The translations under genes were made by a program, and so were the position numbers. DNA of 64,000 nucleotides from Yarrowia lipolytica (lineage: Eukaryota > Ascomycota > Dipodascomycetes > Dipodascales), in the NCBI RefSeq assembly GCF_001761485.1, contig NC_090774.1, positions 3,224,001-3,288,000 on the forward strand. The letters are read 5' to 3'. Every line of letters begins with the position of its first letter. Position 1 is the stretch's first letter. Below are positions 10,891 to 19,538 of this stretch, one piece after another. Under the pieces are notes generated by a model. The model did not search any database. It saw only the letters and a list, made by a program, of their open reading frames with translations, and was not told the DNA's origin.

Positions 10891-10967
10891 GTGTACAGTA
10901 TGTACACTGTACGATACAATGTACAGCAAGTACAAGTGCAAGTACAAGTATGTACAGTACATGTACT
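10891..10967. repeat. GTAC-rich short-motif array between convergent genes
   Basis: A 77-base stretch made almost entirely of GTACA/TGTAC and AAGTACAAGT words, partly palindromic. It lies in the 205-base gap where VMA2 and the pseudophosphatase gene converge, so it is within or near both 3' ends. The same words recur in most long gaps of this window. Confidence 0.7.
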
Positions 10968-11010
10968 AATGGTGTTACAGTCTCGTGTTAATAAGTTATT
11001 TATGGTTAGT

Positions 11011-11721
11011 CTAGAATTCGATCTTGTCTCGATCCGCCTGTTCTTCCAGCCACATGTCTCGCTGGAACTTGAACCACTCGGGGAGAACTTCTTCATCAGG
11101 GACCTTGATGATGACGGTCTGAACAGGATTGGAGTTCATATTGCTCATAACCGATGTGACCGAGTACATACGTGAACGCATGAACTCGGGTGAAGAAGGG
11201 CCTAGAAACTGGCCACCACTGCTGCTTTTGATATCTTCCTCGTCATCCGTGACAGCACACTCTCCATCCCATGCCACACATTTGATATCGATCATTTCCA
11301 GGAAGATCTCGGCCATGTAATGCGGCTTTGCGCCCGAGAAGATGCGGTATTCGGCCACCACACTGGAGTAATTCCACTTGAGCATTCGTCGTAATGCGCC
11401 CACAAAGGCGTTTGTCGAGTCCAGAATGAGAATGGGATATGAAGTCTTGTCGAGAACGTAATCAAACGAGTCCTGTAGCAGGTCCTCCGACAGGACCAGA
11501 GCATTGCTGGATGCCCTCCAAGGCCGAAGACCCACATGGGCAAGCTTGATGTCTTGCTCGGAGCAGAATCCTCGAATGTGTTTTGGCGGTCGATCAGGGT
11601 TCAGCGATATGATGGTCTTGAGACCCAGAGTCTCGAGAAATGCAAAGTTGAGTGTTGTCAATGCCGAACATCGGTACACACCGTCTTCGACCACTCCGAA
11701 GTATTCTGGTGGTGCAAGCAT
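11011..11721 (-). CDS. Oca/Siw14-type dual-specificity phosphatase-like protein, probably inactive
   Basis: A 236-residue protein. It opens with LAPPEYFGVVEDGVYRCS and continues with TLGLKTIISLNPDRPP, the hallmark start of the plant/fungal atypical DSP family (Siw14, Oca1, Oca2, Oca4, Oca6). In active members a P-loop of the HCxxGxxRT type follows. Here the equivalent place reads LDSTNAFVGALRRMLKW at about 98-114, with no cysteine before the arginines, so phosphatase activity is unlikely. Oca4 and Oca6 of budding yeast are the closest types by this feature. Active family members are pyrophosphatases or phosphatases linked to inositol pyrophosphate and stress signalling. The acidic/serine middle (VTDDEEDIKSSSGG) and the C-terminal DMWLEEQADRDKIEF are typical tails. 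The start is the first in-frame ATG (11721); the open frame upstream begins only with GTG. Confidence 0.75.
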   Translation of the reverse strand: MLAPPEYFGVVEDGVYRCSALTTLNFAFLETLGLKTIISLNPDRPPKHIRGFCSEQDIKLAHVGLRPWRASSNALVLSEDLLQDSFDYVLDKTSYPILILDSTNAFVGALRRMLKWNYSSVVAEYRIFSGAKPHYMAEIFLEMIDIKCVAWDGECAVTDDEEDIKSSSGGQFLGPSSPEFMRSRMYSVTSVMSNMNSNPVQTVIIKVPDEEVLPEWFKFQRDMWLEEQADRDKIEF

Positions 11722-12140
11722 CGTGTCAGGTTGTGATCGAATGTAGTTGGTGGTTAGAGTGGGTCTTTGTAGCTGTTTCTTAGTGTGACCTCCGGTCGTT
11801 GATCGCTGGGTTGGTTTGTGCACTCGTTTTGGCAGCAGCCTTCAGTTACGGACTTGTTCTTGATGGTGCTCGTTCTGCCAGAACCTTATATTCTTTGATG
11901 AAGGAGGTGGCATGAAATTGTATGTATCAACATGAGCTTGCTAGGCCGCTTTACGGGGAACAAAACAACATCACTCAATCAAATACTCTGGTCGTTATAG
12001 TCTAGTGTTAGTTTCTTTGACCCAATAATATCGCTCTTGTCCCCTTCCTTCATCCACTCATCCCATGCCAAATATTTCACCCTGCACATGCATGAACAAA
12101 ATCTAAATCAAATCAAATCATCATCGCCATCACAACCAGC
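11722..12140. other. Divergent promoter region
   Basis: 419 bases between two divergent genes. It contains CA/TC-rich leader-like sequence next to the right-hand ATG (ATCATCGCCATCACAACC) and ATAT-rich words near 11890-11960. No gene or strong single TATA is clear. Confidence 0.5.
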
Positions 12141-14816
12141 ATGAAACGACTCTGGGGGACCCTGCCCCGAGTCAAGAGAGTGCGCCACCAACGCGCAATA
12201 GGGATGCTATCAACTAAAAAATCTCATGCTCGACAAATACATCAACACACGTTTTATCCAGTAGCTACCGACCAAGCATTTTCACAGCTCGACCCCCAGA
12301 AGAAAAAACGGGCTGATCTCGGAACCTCAGTGCCGCTATATCTGCCACCAGAGGCCTGCGGATTACGACAACTAGCTGCCGGAGACTTCGTCGAAGCTAT
12401 TGTCGCTGGAATACCATACTGGGGAGTAGTTACGACACGACAACCATTCACCCTGGAGATGCTGGACAGCGATGGAATCAACAGAGAAGTGCCAGTGGAT
12501 TGCGTCACGTTTGGGCTCTACGGCTTCACAGAATTGACAGGCAAGAAGGAGCGACTCGCACTTCTGTCGAACTATCTTAATTCGGTCTCCTACTATCACA
12601 GTGTAGCAATGCGGAAGCTTTCGACCATCCATTCACTCTTTGCTAAGCAGGCAATCCCGTGGTCTGTCGGGCTGGACGAAATAACCGAGACCCTTCTCAA
12701 GATCTCTCCGGCAATAAATGCATACTCTTGGTCCGCTGCGGCTTTGGCTTCACATATCGCCGTCGTCAATCAGCCGCGCTACTTCAGATGTGACTATGCT
12801 CAGACAGCAGATTATGACTCCTGGTCACCCCTCAATTACGTGGCTCTACCTATCGATATCGTGAGCAAACTGGAACTGGTTGTCCATCCTGACAATGCTG
12901 CCAGATCAATCAAAGAGTTCACAGCAATTGCTCTGAGATATATGGAATCTACAGAGCATGTTCAGCATCGTCATTTGCCTCTCAGGGCACTATTTACGGC
13001 CAAACAGTCGTATGACACCTGGGATGCCGTAGTGGTGTTCCTTCGACATTACGTGGAGTATCCTCACCGTAACCTCATGTGGGTTGTTCCTGAGATTCTT
13101 GGTAGCTGGTATCGAGACAGGTACGAGGGCCATGGAGACCCCTATGACCCGTATGTGGTTCGAGAGTTCTTGGAAAGAATCAACGAAACGACCCCCAGTG
13201 GTCCAGGATCAGTATTCCTCGCTGGTCCGAACGACATTGCATTTACAAAACATAGACTGCCTGCAGATACGACGGTGGCAGCCGAGGAGCTCGAGCTAAC
13301 AGACGGAAATTCAACATTCTTCGACTACTGCAGTCAAAAGTTTACTGAGTGGGAACCATACACATCCGTGTCCGCAGCCCAATTTCTACATAAGTGGAGA
13401 GACCCGGCATACCTGCTAGATCGTCACATTGGCTTCGGCATATATGTGGAGAACGGGGTGCCAGAATTCCTCCATCTGCATGTTCCTGACGTCACCCAAA
13501 CTGTTCCAGTCAAGTCTAGCGTGCTATCTGTGGTCGGCCAGCGAAGTTATTCTCTCGATACAGTAGAGGGTCGACTAGACATGCTTCCAGGAGCTGTAGC
13601 TGACGAGCTGGCTCTCACAGGAGAGGGCAGACGACGAGTCATGACGGTCACTGTAAGACTACAGGATGGCAAGCTCCCTGAGAGCATCACACCGGATCTA
13701 CTTTTCGTATCTTTCGGTACGGTCGAGTTCGAAGAACTAACAGAGTCAAACAACTCCAGCCGAGCTTTGACAGAGCTGCTACAAGAACATTACGACTACC
13801 GACTATCTCACGGAGCACTTCCTGGGTTTGCCAAGTCTAACAAGAACGTCAGCTTGTCTTACCAGGTTGGAGAAGTATCTGAGCTGCCCAAGTCAATCTT
13901 CCTTAGCTCGGTCGAATACCAGAAAGACGATCAGATCGCGCCACGGAATGAAAAGGTTTCGATTTTGCATGCTACCGAGGACTTGGATGTGTTGAGCGAG
14001 GCTCGCATTCTCATGAACCGACTCGGAGCCATCTACGCGTCTGAAAACAAGCTGGCTGTCATGTATCGACAGCAGCAGGACCCCTTGCACGCGGAAAAGT
14101 CGGATCATCCGCTCAATCGAAAGATCCAGTCTCTCTATTTCGAAAAGGAACATTTTTCGGACACACCCGGTCCCCATGAGTCCCTCGGACTGGATTCTGT
14201 TATACAGATTGCTTCTCCCATCGACTCCCTGGAGGACATTGTGAATCAGCATCAGCTGTATTGCAAATACGCCAACCTGTGCGCATCGAGAAGACATGGA
14301 GAAGACGTGGTGAACTTAGCAACTCTTCGAGGAACACCCAAAGTAGACTGGCTTGCGCCTGCTGGAAAGGAGGAATACACACCTCTTTCAGACAGATGGC
14401 ATGATATCCAGGACGATGTGTGTGACGTTCTGGAGGAGGAGACCCCTCGAATGATTCTGGAGCTGCCTCAACCTCTCTCTGCTGGACAGCTTCGAAGTGT
14501 CTACTTACAGTACCTGCGACCTCGACAACGGTTGACTGACCGGGCAGCTCAACTGGTTGAACGATACTGGAAGATTCTGTGGATCGAAACGCAGAATAAC
14601 TTTGCATACAAGTGTGTTGTGACTCGACCTGCTCTTACCTATAAGCGAGATCCTATCACCAAGCTGTCTACACGAGCGCGGGCTTATTGCATTGATTTGG
14701 ACATGGAGGTTGAGGTTGAGGTTGGAGATCTTCAGCTTGAGCGAGGAGATCGGCTTGTCAGCATGGGAGTTGTGCGCGCTAATAAATACACTGGAGAGCT
14801 GGTCCTGTGTGTTTAG
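12141..14816 (+). CDS. Mitochondrial RNase II (RNB)-family protein, Dss1/cyt-4-like, catalytic aspartates not seen
   Basis: An 891-residue protein. The first 45 residues are rich in Arg/Lys and contain no acidic residue (MKRLWGTLPRVKRVRHQR), a typical mitochondrial presequence. The middle contains a segment like the Dss1/cyt-4 helical domain (DPYVVREFLERINETTPSG, about 340). An RNB-like core follows: RDPAYLLDRHIGFGIYVENG (about 422-441), then RLDMLPGAVADELALTGEG and RRRVMTVTVRL, which match the usual SLLP...L..GE..R...V layout. It ends with an S1-like strand-rich tail. In active RNase II enzymes the first segment carries a cluster of aspartates (DDP...EIDDA/G); here only scattered acids are present. 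Dss1 is the 3'-5' exonuclease of the mitochondrial degradosome. This could be a diverged, non-catalytic relative with an RNA-binding or mitoribosome role. The assignment rests on pattern memory only. Confidence 0.55.
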   Translation: MKRLWGTLPRVKRVRHQRAIGMLSTKKSHARQIHQHTFYPVATDQAFSQLDPQKKKRADLGTSVPLYLPPEACGLRQLAAGDFVEAIVAGIPYWGVVTTRQPFTLEMLDSDGINREVPVDCVTFGLYGFTELTGKKERLALLSNYLNSVSYYHSVAMRKLSTIHSLFAKQAIPWSVGLDEITETLLKISPAINAYSWSAAALASHIAVVNQPRYFRCDYAQTADYDSWSPLNYVALPIDIVSKLELVVHPDNAARSIKEFTAIALRYMESTEHVQHRHLPLRALFTAKQSYDTWDAVVVFLRHYVEYPHRNLMWVVPEILGSWYRDRYEGHGDPYDPYVVREFLERINETTPSGPGSVFLAGPNDIAFTKHRLPADTTVAAEELELTDGNSTFFDYCSQKFTEWEPYTSVSAAQFLHKWRDPAYLLDRHIGFGIYVENGVPEFLHLHVPDVTQTVPVKSSVLSVVGQRSYSLDTVEGRLDMLPGAVADELALTGEGRRRVMTVTVRLQDGKLPESITPDLLFVSFGTVEFEELTESNNSSRALTELLQEHYDYRLSHGALPGFAKSNKNVSLSYQVGEVSELPKSIFLSSVEYQKDDQIAPRNEKVSILHATEDLDVLSEARILMNRLGAIYASENKLAVMYRQQQDPLHAEKSDHPLNRKIQSLYFEKEHFSDTPGPHESLGLDSVIQIASPIDSLEDIVNQHQLYCKYANLCASRRHGEDVVNLATLRGTPKVDWLAPAGKEEYTPLSDRWHDIQDDVCDVLEEETPRMILELPQPLSAGQLRSVYLQYLRPRQRLTDRAAQLVERYWKILWIETQNNFAYKCVVTRPALTYKRDPITKLSTRARAYCIDLDMEVEVEVGDLQLERGDRLVSMGVVRANKYTGELVLCV

Positions 14817-14930
14817 GTGTAGAGGAGTTTGGTAAAGGATGATAAGGGAGCATTTGTATATAGTAAATCATGCATTAATCTATGAGTTTCGTTGTTCAGT
14901 TGCTGTCTATATGCCCAGCACTTCAGTCGC

Positions 14931-15593
14931 TTACAGCAACTTTAGATGACCAGTGACTCGGTCAATCTCAGACTTGGGAGCAGGGCCGACACCTAGAACA
15001 GTGGCACTTCCTGCAGCAATCTGGGTTCGGCCAGCGTCTCGGATCACACAGGCGATGATACCTCGCTCGAGAGCTTGTCGCTTGAGCTCGAACAGCTCGG
15101 CCTCAGACTTGACCTGGAGGGCCACCTTGGCCTGGCCCCATCGGACCCATGATCGGGTGGTTTTAGGCTTGAGATCGGAGGACTGTCTGTAGCATGCCAG
15201 AGCTGCATGTGCACACTGGGCTGCGATCTTGCCCTTAGTCATCTTGAGATCAGTTCTCACCACCAGCACCATTTTCAATTCTCCACGGGCTTTGTCCTCG
15301 TGAGCCTGCAGCTGCTTGATGTCTTCCTCTGTGAACTCATCCTCGGACGAGTCGGCCTCGGAAGAGGATATCGAAGATGAAGATAGTCTTCGTGCAGCTA
15401 GCTTTCGGGGAGCAGGAGTGGTGGCTCGAGGAATGACGTATCGTCCAAGAATGACACCTGCGCCGACCAGACCGGATGCCACGAGGTAGTTGATTGTTTG
15501 TGTAGACAGGGTCGCGGGAAGAGTCAACATTGTAATGGTGTGTTGAAGTTGATTGAAATTTCGATGCAACGAAGTTTGATTTGGGTCATGCAT
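14931..15593 (-). CDS. PTH2: Peptidyl-tRNA hydrolase 2
   Basis: A 220-residue protein with a C-terminal PTH2 domain (about 105-220). KMVLVVRTDLKMTKGKIAAQ followed by CAHAALACY, and DAGRTQIAAGSATVLGVGPA are diagnostic. It frees tRNA from peptidyl-tRNA dropped by ribosomes. A hydrophobic segment (NYLVASGLVGAGVILGRYVI, about 34-53) followed by a basic and then a Ser/acid linker suggests a membrane anchor, as in yeast Pth2 on the mitochondrial outer membrane. Two starts are possible. The first ATG at 15593 overlaps an out-of-frame ATG at 15589. The second in-frame ATG at 15530 would give 199 residues with the anchor nearer the N-terminus, closer to the 208 residues of yeast Pth2. It is convergent with the RNB-like gene, about 115 bases away. 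Confidence 0.92.
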   Translation of the reverse strand: MHDPNQTSLHRNFNQLQHTITMLTLPATLSTQTINYLVASGLVGAGVILGRYVIPRATTPAPRKLAARRLSSSSISSSEADSSEDEFTEEDIKQLQAHEDKARGELKMVLVVRTDLKMTKGKIAAQCAHAALACYRQSSDLKPKTTRSWVRWGQAKVALQVKSEAELFELKRQALERGIIACVIRDAGRTQIAAGSATVLGVGPAPKSEIDRVTGHLKLL

Positions 15594-16268
15594 GACATAA
15601 AGTGACGGAAGATGAGTGCACGCACTGCACTCTGTACCGATACAAGCGTCGGTACACTACTTGTACTTGTAGCTGCGATAAACAAGTTCAACGATGACAA
15701 CTTACTTGCATTGTATAATGGAAGGAAAAATTATGTGCCATTTTGATATACAACCGAACTGTGTACTCGTACTGTATCTGAATATCAACATCACCTCGTT
15801 TGCTCTATGGTTAGCACCGTTAGAGTTCGGGACATCTCCAGCACAAGGCACAGTTACATGTATGTACAGTACTCTTCCTGTTAACAACCACCCAGCACTG
15901 ATGTACTCCAATGACCAGGATTGGATGTGTTGGGTCTGACATGGCTCGTTGAACTTAAGCGATGCACTCTCGTATACGGTTTGCGCTCATACTGTAGACA
16001 GCTTTTTATGTTGCCTATTATGAGCAATGGAGATACACTACAGTAAAGAGATCCCTGATTGGATACTACTGATAGCAAGCCATGTGTAAACCCATCAAGA
16101 GCCTCATTCATATGTTTGTCCACGTGCCAAAACAGATCTCCAAGGAAACACTCACTAACAAATCTTTCTGCTAGTCAGATGAGATTCTCTCAGGGCCTTT
16201 CTTGGGTTGGTTAGTGCACTAGCGCATGGGCAGGATACAAACGAGTTGGAAAAACGCCACGCGCCATG
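15594..16268. other. Intergenic region upstream of PTH2 and of the glucanase fossil
   Basis: About 675 bases with no gene. GTAC-type motifs lie near 15651-15670 (ACTACTTGTACTTGTAGC) and 15858-15872. The right part may be the eroded 5' region of the GH81 pseudogene, but I cannot recognise any of its coding sequence before about 16269. Confidence 0.45.
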
Positions 16269-17801
16269 GGTGAACGGAAACCTGTTCGCATCCATCTCGA
16301 CTGCAGACCCCTTGGGCATGTTTCCCCGATGAGCACACCTCGTCAAGCTGCCGTCATTTGTTACAGCTCCCGTATGCATTGGGCTGGAAGTTATGCTGTG
16401 GGAACTTCTGCCACTGATGACATTGTTCAGGATGGCCTTCGTGGATCTTAAAGCATTAACTTCAAACATGCCGGCTCTAGCGAAAGGGACAAACCATCGA
16501 TGTTTGTACTCGAACATCAGATCCAGAGCATGACAGACTGCCTGCTGTCTACTCTACTTGGACCATGGCGACCCATGATTCTTCTGCCAAGGGCCAGATG
16601 CGTGGGTTCATCACCGACAAATTCACAATGGTCGAGCCGTCGTTGCCTCAAGATGTGGGCTATCTCCCAAAGGCAGTTCTACCCAACTACAAGTCTCCCT
16701 CGATGATGCCAATGTTCGCGTTCGCAGATTATCGCCGATGTTGCCAACCAAGAGAAGCCGCACTCGGACCAATCTTGATTCCATGTACTTCTCCAGAAAG
16801 GGTCTAGACAGATTTACTCAGATTCTGGTGGTTCTGAACGATGTCGTTGGTGATAAGGCATGTGCTCGCGACCTTCTTGGTCGATTGAAGAACGCATTTA
16901 CTGTGTTCGTCAATCACAGACAGCAGAATCCACTTGCTTACAACACCCTCTGGAAGGGCATTGTCTCTACTGCGGGCCTTGGTACGGACTCCCCCGCTGA
17001 TTTCGGTAACTTACTACAATGACCTTCATATCCACTATGGTTATTTTGTTCATGCCGCTGCTATATCGCCAAAGTTGATAGAGAGCTGGGAGACGGGAAA
17101 TGGCTCACTCAGAGAGACAGTGGGTCGATAATCTGGTGATAGACTACGCTAACCCCAGTCCTCAGGGTAAGAGCTTTCCTATTCATCGATCTTTCTACTG
17201 GTGGTCTGGTCACTCGTGGGCTAAGGGCCTGCATCTTAGTGCTGATGGTAAGGATGAAGAGTCTTCTTCTAAAGACTACCACTCAGTGTATGCCATCAAG
17301 CTCTGGGGTAATGCCAATGGTAACCAGGCAATGGAGGCCCGTGCCAATCTTCAGCTGGCTATAATGAAGCGTGCCATGAATACCTACATACTGGTACATG
17401 AAGGACAACAAGTGGAACCAGCCCATGAAACATTAAGAACAAGGTCCCTGGTATTTCGTTTGAGCACAAAGCTGATCATGCAACGTACTTTGGTATGAAT
17501 CCCGAGTACATTATTGGTATCCATGCTCTTCCCACTACTCCTGTTTCTGCATACATTAGAGACCCTGCGTTTGTCAGAGACATGGGATCAGCGGCGGGTT
17601 AAAAGGTTCATCAACTGGGTCGATAGTGGGTGGAAAGGTATTCTTCAGCTAGATCGAAGTAAGCTAGATCGGAGAACCTTCGATTCCCATGTTGCGTATC
17701 AGTTTGTCACCCAAGGTTTCCAGCCTCGATGGCTGGATCCAGGTAACCTCTCTTACCTGGTCTCTTACTGTACCATGGTTGCTGGGTTGGGAGGCCAATA
17801 A
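16269..17801 (+). pseudogene. Decayed GH81 endo-1,3-beta-glucanase gene (ENG1/ENG2 type)
   Basis: Pieces of a glycoside hydrolase family 81 protein follow one another in the right order but in different frames. NLFASISTADPLG is near 16279, and FITDKFTMVEP near 16608. GLDRFTQILVVLNDVVGDKA begins near 16800, and DFGNLLQ near 16999. HRSFYWWSGHSWAKGLHLSA plus DGKDEESSSKDYHSVY lies at 17187-17289. ATYFGMNPEYIIGIHALPTT lies near 17480-17540. The C-terminal piece (INWVDSGWKGILQ to YCTMVAGLGGQ) ends at the stop at 17801. At least four frame changes and several stops interrupt it. In the conserved DGKDEESSSED segment, where I place two catalytic glutamates, the SSSE glutamate reads SSSK. Active members hydrolyse cell-wall beta-1,3-glucan during cell separation or remodelling. 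The good word-by-word match suggests fairly recent decay. Upstream limits are uncertain. Confidence 0.85.
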
Positions 17802-18307
17802 AATATACAGAACTATTAGAATAAATGAGTACGGTACGATAGTGTATATGTTTGTGTCTTGGTTGTTTACCATTGTCTCGACGAGTGTTTGAAAGATGGC
17901 TTACTAACATGGTTCAAACTGTGGCTGGTTAATTACTGTAGCTACCGTATCCAGAAATCTGTCGTCGTCATTGCGAAGGTTTGGTATCGCATATAAGCCG
18001 TTAACACCGATCCTTCCTTTGGGACGATCACAGCAATGAACAAGACCCATGACGTCCACACCTAGCTTACTCGGTTATATGTCGACCACCAATAAACCAA
18101 TAGCAATACATTCTATCTCTCTATACTGCATGGTAACGGTCATGTGTGTATCCACACTCCGCCCACACATGTTTCCCCACATGGTTATTGGACGCAACTG
18201 CATAAGCTCTGCAGCTATAGCTACACTCGTAATAGAGCTTTTGGAATATAAATTGGGCTTGAAGCCTGAAGTTGTCAAGAACACTCAACACCGACTATAA
18301 ATACACA
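17802..18307. other. Promoter region of the old yellow enzyme gene
   Basis: About 505 bases with no gene. A TATA-like ATATAAA lies at 18246-18252, 55-62 bases before the ATG at 18308, followed by a short A/C-rich leader. Confidence 0.5.
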
Positions 18308-19429
18308 ATGGCTCCTGCTCTGTTCAGTCCCATCAATGTGGGAGACACTCACCTGCTCAACCGGGTCGTTATGGCTCCATTGACCCGATTTCGAGCTGAT
18401 GAGGGAGGTGTTCCCTCTGATCTTCAGAAGGACTACTACGTCCAGCGATCCCAGACCCCTGGCACTCTTCTCGTTGCTGAGGCAACCTACGTTTCTCCTG
18501 GTGCAGGCGGCATGAAGACCTTTGGAGGCCATGTTCCTGGTCTGTGGAACGAGGCTCAGATTGCTGGCTGGAAAAAAGTGATTGATGCGGTCCATGCCAA
18601 GGGATGCAAGTTCTACATCCAGCTGTGGGATCTCGGCCGAACTGCCAACCAGCAGGTTCTGGAGAAGGAAGGACTGCCCTTCACTGGTCCCTCTGCTATC
18701 CCTCAGAAGGGAGACAAGTTTGGAGACAAGATCCGAGCCCTTACCGTGCCTGAGATCAAGCAGAAGATCAAGGACTACGCCACCGCTGCTGAGAATGCAA
18801 TCAAGGCCGGTGCTGACGGAGTTGAAATCCACTCGGCAAACGGTTATCTGCCCGATCAGTTCATTCACTGGAATTCTAATCACCGAACAGACGAGTACGG
18901 AGGAAGTATAGAAAACCGATGTCGGTTTTCTCTGGAGATCGTGGACGCCATTTCTGCCTCCATCGGTTCAGACAAACTGGCGATCCGACTGTCCCCCTGG
19001 ACCGACGTTCAGGACGTCGAGGTTGATCAGGTCAACACGCTCCCCACTTTTGAATACATCTTCCGTCAGCTCCAAAAGCGAGCAGACAATGGCCAGAAGC
19101 TAGCCTACGTGCATCTCATTGAGCCCCGAGTCAATGGCACCAAGACCAAGCGGGAGGATATTGCGTGGCAGACCAACGAGCCTTTCCGAAAGATCTGGAA
19201 GGGTCCTCTTGTTCGAGCTGGAGGTTTCACTCGAGAAACTGCTCTCGAGGCTGCGGCTTCTGACCCCCTTACTCTGGTTGCGTTCGGCCGATTCTTCATC
19301 AGTACTCCCGATCTCGTTGAACGACTGGAGAAGGACGAGAAGCTCAATCCTTACAATCGAAAGACTTTCTACTCCTCCGGTCCAGTTGGATACATTGACT
19401 ATCCCACTTACGAAAAGGCCAAGTTGTAG
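18308..19429 (+). CDS. Old yellow enzyme (FMN-dependent NADPH dehydrogenase / ene reductase) ending in AKL
   Basis: A 373-residue TIM-barrel flavoprotein of the OYE family. Visible features are LFSPINVGDTHLLNRVVMAP followed by LTRF (FMN-binding start), YIQLWDLGR, and VEIHSANGYLPDQF with the substrate-binding His and Asn and the proton-donor Tyr. DEYGGSIENRCRF and LVAFGRFFISTPDLVERL (phosphate-binding end) complete the fold. Such enzymes reduce activated C=C bonds with NADPH; the physiological substrate in yeasts is unsettled. The ATG at 18308 is chosen because the longer open frame begins with TTG. The C-terminus stops at PTYEKAKL, where budding-yeast Oye proteins continue for several residues (LGW-type tail). 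The final AKL fits the peroxisomal PTS1 consensus (S/A/C)(K/R/H)(L/M). Family assignment is firm; location is inference. Confidence 0.93.
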   Translation: MAPALFSPINVGDTHLLNRVVMAPLTRFRADEGGVPSDLQKDYYVQRSQTPGTLLVAEATYVSPGAGGMKTFGGHVPGLWNEAQIAGWKKVIDAVHAKGCKFYIQLWDLGRTANQQVLEKEGLPFTGPSAIPQKGDKFGDKIRALTVPEIKQKIKDYATAAENAIKAGADGVEIHSANGYLPDQFIHWNSNHRTDEYGGSIENRCRFSLEIVDAISASIGSDKLAIRLSPWTDVQDVEVDQVNTLPTFEYIFRQLQKRADNGQKLAYVHLIEPRVNGTKTKREDIAWQTNEPFRKIWKGPLVRAGGFTRETALEAAASDPLTLVAFGRFFISTPDLVERLEKDEKLNPYNRKTFYSSGPVGYIDYPTYEKAKL

Positions 19430-19538
19430 ACAACCATAGACACATTTGAATAATCCAATGCCCAAATTATGTATTTTTGCAGCTATGTATACCGTATGCA
19501 ATGTGAATGTCCGCCTGACTGATTTAGGCAGAGTCTTT

